Below are positions 61,824 to 64,000 of a stretch of 64,000 bases of DNA, in pieces (the stretch's first letter is position 1; every line of letters starts with the position of its first letter). This DNA is from Pedobacter steynii (GTDB taxonomy: Bacteria > Bacteroidota > Bacteroidia > Sphingobacteriales > Sphingobacteriaceae), in contig NZ_FNGY01000003.1 in NCBI RefSeq assembly GCF_900103665.1, positions 310,001 through 374,000 on the forward strand, written 5' to 3'. The notes below the pieces were generated by a model. It was not told where the DNA came from and made no database searches. It saw nothing but the letters and a program-made list of their open reading frames with translations. The translations under genes were made by a program, and so were the position numbers.

Positions 61824-62285
61824 ATGAAGATTGCCTTGTTTCCGGGATCATTTGATCCCATTACCATTGCCCATGTTGACATTCTGAAGCGTTCTTTGCC
61901 ACTTTTTGACAAGGTGGTGGTTGGTATTGGATTAAACAGTTCCAAACAGGGTTTTCTCTCTGCAGAAAAACGTGAAGAGATTGTCAGAAAAGTCTTTATT
62001 CATGAGCCCAAAGTTGAGGTACAGCTTTATGAAGGGCTAACGGTTGATTTTTGCAGAAAGATCAATGCGCAATATATGGTTCGTGGCATCCGGTCTGTAG
62101 GTGATTTTGAGTATGAACGTGCCATTGCACAAATCAACCAGACCATGATGCCTGAAATGGAAACCATTTTTATTCTGAGCAAACCGGAATACTCTGCAAT
62201 CAGTTCAACAATTGTCAGAGATATCCTGCGAAACAACGGAGATGTAAGTCCTTTTCTACCCCAGGACGCTATCGCTTTCCTTTAA
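61824..62285 (+). CDS. coaD: pantetheine-phosphate adenylyltransferase (CoA biosynthesis)
   Basis: A 153-residue enzyme that joins 4'-phosphopantetheine and ATP to dephospho-CoA. The nucleotidyltransferase site is KIALFPGSFDPITIAHVDIL (T-x-x-H), followed by the substrate segment VRGIRSVGDFEYERAIAQ and the YSAISSTIVRDI motif. The start is ATG 61824, one base after rsmD stops; the open frame before it (to 61782) overlaps rsmD and lacks homology. Its last 30 bases overlap the tail of the minus-strand NUDIX gene. Confidence 0.96.
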   Translation: MKIALFPGSFDPITIAHVDILKRSLPLFDKVVVGIGLNSSKQGFLSAEKREEIVRKVFIHEPKVEVQLYEGLTVDFCRKINAQYMVRGIRSVGDFEYERAIAQINQTMMPEMETIFILSKPEYSAISSTIVRDILRNNGDVSPFLPQDAIAFL

Positions 62286-62888
62286 TAAAGCGCCAGCTTC
62301 CAGCACCTGGATGATGGAGGGATAAGTATTACCGAGGACTGGTGCAAGCTCCGATGTGCTCAACCAGCTGGCTTTGGTAATGCCTTCTTCCTTTTGGGGA
62401 ATCAATTTGGGTTCTCCTTTTACCGTCATGCTGTACCAGTTGGTTTTCTTTAAGACCACTTTGCTGCCGATCGTATATACATGATAGGTTTTACACAGCT
62501 TTTCATCATTGGTATAAATTTTCACGCCACATTCCTCTTCTACTTCCCTCAGTGCGGCTTCCTTCATCTTTTCGTCTTTCTCGACCTTTCCCTTAGGCAG
62601 GTCCCATTTCTTGTTTCTGAAGATAAACAGGTAATTTCCTTTGGCACTCTTCACCAGGCCACCTGCAGCTTTAATGAGGGTCAGGCTATTTTTAATCTTT
62701 TTGAACACCGCCTGTGGATCTGCATCTAATAATAAATAGTCTTTCTTACCATCTGCGGGAATGCTTTTATAAAGTTGTTTGAAATCAAAATTCTGAACGT
62801 CGATTTGCTGAATTTCTTTCTCCTGTTTAGGTGCGGAATCGGCGATAAACAGGGTGTTGTCGTTGATATAAATTCTATAATTCTTCAT
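62256..62888 (-). CDS. NUDIX hydrolase
   Basis: A 210-residue NUDIX protein. The N-terminal part (about 1-70) is an extension of unknown role. The catalytic domain follows with AAGGLVKSAKGNYLFIFRNK, then WDLPKGKVEKDEKMKEAAL and REVEEECGVKI, which fit G-x5-E-x7-REUXEEXGU. Substrates of this group are nucleoside diphosphate derivatives or damaged nucleotides; the exact one cannot be told. Tail-to-tail with coaD, overlapping by 30 bases. Confidence 0.92.
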   Translation of the reverse strand: MKNYRIYINDNTLFIADSAPKQEKEIQQIDVQNFDFKQLYKSIPADGKKDYLLLDADPQAVFKKIKNSLTLIKAAGGLVKSAKGNYLFIFRNKKWDLPKGKVEKDEKMKEAALREVEEECGVKIYTNDEKLCKTYHVYTIGSKVVLKKTNWYSMTVKGEPKLIPQKEEGITKASWLSTSELAPVLGNTYPSIIQVLEAGALLKESDSVLG

Positions 62889-63270
62889 GATAAACGCTCA
62901 AAATGGTTTTAATAACAGGCCTTTAAAATTCCCATAGAAACAACAGACCCCTTTGAATAGTATTCTAAAGGGGTTTTCAATGGGAAATTCTACAAAATCG
63001 CCTGGATATTTGAGTTTTTAAAACTATAAATATTTATTCAATTTTCCATTAAAGGCAATTACTATTCTATCGGCCTCCCCATAAACCGCTATTTTAGTTC
63101 TTATGGTGCTGATTCTCAAAGGATGGCAAAAAACAGCTTTTGTTCCCAACAATAAATGCCGACATTTGACGCTAAATAAGAAATATTTAAACGAGGATTT
63201 TTAAGCGTTATTTCTCACATTACTGAAAGTAGTGCTAGGACAAACGTATGAAATTCTGTAATTTTGGAGC
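62889..63270. other. intergenic region between the NUDIX and pyrE genes
   Basis: About 380 bases of AT-rich DNA between divergent genes. It carries the nested inverted repeat at 62930-62990. TAATTTTG at 63259-63266 also matches a -7 box but is only 4 bases before pyrE ATG, so it would give a leaderless transcript. No ORF or RNA gene was recognised. Confidence 0.45.
62947..62974. repeat. nested inverted repeat upstream of the NUDIX gene
   Basis: ACCCCTTT (62947-62954) pairs with AAAGGGGT (62967-62974), with an inner GAATA/TATTC pair. An outer AATTCCCAT/ATGGGAAATT pair (one-base bulge) extends the structure to about 62928-62990. A TTTT run follows on the plus strand. It may be a terminator or a 5' leader structure; it is not explained by the neighbouring genes. 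Confidence 0.5.
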
Positions 63271-63930
63271 ATGTATAATAAAAGTGATATTGAATTAAAG
63301 GTAGCTGAATTTTTATTACAAATAAAAGCAATAAAGTTACAGCCTAACAATCCATTTACATGGGCTTCGGGTTGGAAATCTCCTATTTATTGCGATAATA
63401 GAGTTACACTTTCCCATCCCTCAGTAAGAACATACATCAGACAGAAGCTGACGCAATTGATCCAGGAAGAATTTGGTTCCGTAGATCTGATTGCTGGTGT
63501 AGCTACTGCAGGTATCCCTCAGGGGGTTCTTGTTGCTCAGGAGCTGGGATTGCCTTTTGCTTATGTAAGAGCTAAAGCAAAAGAACACGGCACCGGAAGT
63601 CTGATTGAAGGAGAAATTGTGGAAGGACAGCGCGTAGTAGTGGTTGAAGATCTGATCTCTACCGGAAAAAGCAGCTTACAAGCTGTAGAAGCATTGAGAA
63701 GTGCGGGACTTTCTGTAGCTGGTTTGGTGTCTATCTTCACCTATGGTCTTGACCAGGCAGAAGAAAACTTTAAAGCTGCCAAATGTCGCTTCGCTACCTT
63801 ATCTAATTACAATACATTGATTGAATATGCTGCTGAACATAGCTTCATTGCTCAAAACGATGTAGATCTATTGGCCAAATGGCGTAGAAACCCTGCAGAT
63901 TGGGGAAAAGAATTAGAACAACTAACCTAA
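63271..63930 (+). CDS. pyrE: orotate phosphoribosyltransferase (pyrimidine biosynthesis)
   Basis: A 219-residue enzyme making OMP from orotate and PRPP. The substrate segment NPFTWASGWKSPIYCDNRV, LIAGVATAGIPQGVLVAQEL, and the PRPP site VVVEDLISTGKSSLQAVEAL are present. Length normal. A further gene begins 9 bases after its stop, so the two may be co-transcribed. Confidence 0.96.
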   Translation: MYNKSDIELKVAEFLLQIKAIKLQPNNPFTWASGWKSPIYCDNRVTLSHPSVRTYIRQKLTQLIQEEFGSVDLIAGVATAGIPQGVLVAQELGLPFAYVRAKAKEHGTGSLIEGEIVEGQRVVVVEDLISTGKSSLQAVEALRSAGLSVAGLVSIFTYGLDQAEENFKAAKCRFATLSNYNTLIEYAAEHSFIAQNDVDLLAKWRRNPADWGKELEQLT

Positions 63931-63939
63931 GATCATATA

Positions 63940-64000
63940 ATGACAGTTATCGAGAGTACTACTGAGATCAACCAGCCTGTAGCCACAGTTTATGCATTTT
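63940..64000 (+). CDS. start of a downstream gene, SRPBCC-like (cut by window edge)
   Basis: ATG 63940 opens a frame of 20 codons to the window edge (MTVIESTTEINQPVATVYAF). The pattern (strand, then a PVATVYAF segment) looks like the beginning of an SRPBCC/polyketide-cyclase-like protein. Only a start is visible, so this is tentative. Confidence 0.5.
   Translation, partial: MTVIESTTEINQPVATVYAF

Overview
The window looks like a chromosomal segment of a Bacteroidota bacterium, most likely family Sphingobacteriaceae (Pedobacter-like). The evidence is four SusC/SusD outer-membrane nutrient uptake pairs, three of them behind ECF-sigma/FecR switches, a type IX secretion (T9SS) type B cargo beside a PorP/SprF protein, TAnnTTTG-type -7 boxes, little use of Shine-Dalgarno sites, and AT-rich intergenic DNA. 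No rRNA, tRNA, CRISPR array or insertion sequence was seen.

Layout. 1-7406: the end of an ECF sigma gene, a FecR anti-sigma and a SusC/SusD pair. 7480-9857: a lipoprotein, a DJ-1/PfpI protein and a DUF6624-like exported protein. 9934-13532: a decayed prophage with a lysis-type cassette, a deletion junction joining a replication-gene start to an M15 endolysin end, an operator region, and a LexA/CI-like S24 repressor. An exported deacetylase follows in the repressor operon, then a SelW-like protein and a second DUF6624-like protein. 15610-28586 (all minus): sigma, FecR, SusC, SusD, EAT-type permease, glutamine-synthetase-like ligase, iron alcohol dehydrogenase, class-I glutamine-amidotransferase-like hydrolase and aldehyde dehydrogenase. 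I read the last five as a gamma-glutamylation route for an amino alcohol, best guess ethanolamine to glycine.

28843-34970: a 1734-residue T9SS type B protein with a PHP metallohydrolase core, and PorP/SprF. 35336-38922: a Dabb protein, thioredoxin, GT39 and GtrA membrane proteins, and a small lipoprotein. 39212-48042: a beta-mannoside locus (SusD, SusC, GH130 phosphorylase, sodium symporter) with a divergent AraC regulator. 48164-49166: an AT-rich patch with two orphan ORFs and a candidate small RNA carrying a direct repeat. 49333-58135 (minus): the third sigma/FecR/SusC/SusD cassette, ending in a fasciclin and a DUF5007-like lipoprotein. 58242-64000: housekeeping genes (a 4HB_MCP-like membrane protein, a RecD2-type helicase, DUF3822, rsmD, coaD, NUDIX, pyrE and the start of a further gene).

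How it works together: most of the window concerns scavenging. Outer-membrane SusC/D pumps bring in nutrients, and an inner-membrane permease or symporter and dedicated catabolic enzymes follow in the same operon in two cases. The SusC proteins controlled by sigma/FecR all carry an N-terminal STN signalling domain, while the AraC-controlled one does not. The most notable system is the SusCD-permease-GS-ADH-hydrolase-ALDH operon at 15610-26573.
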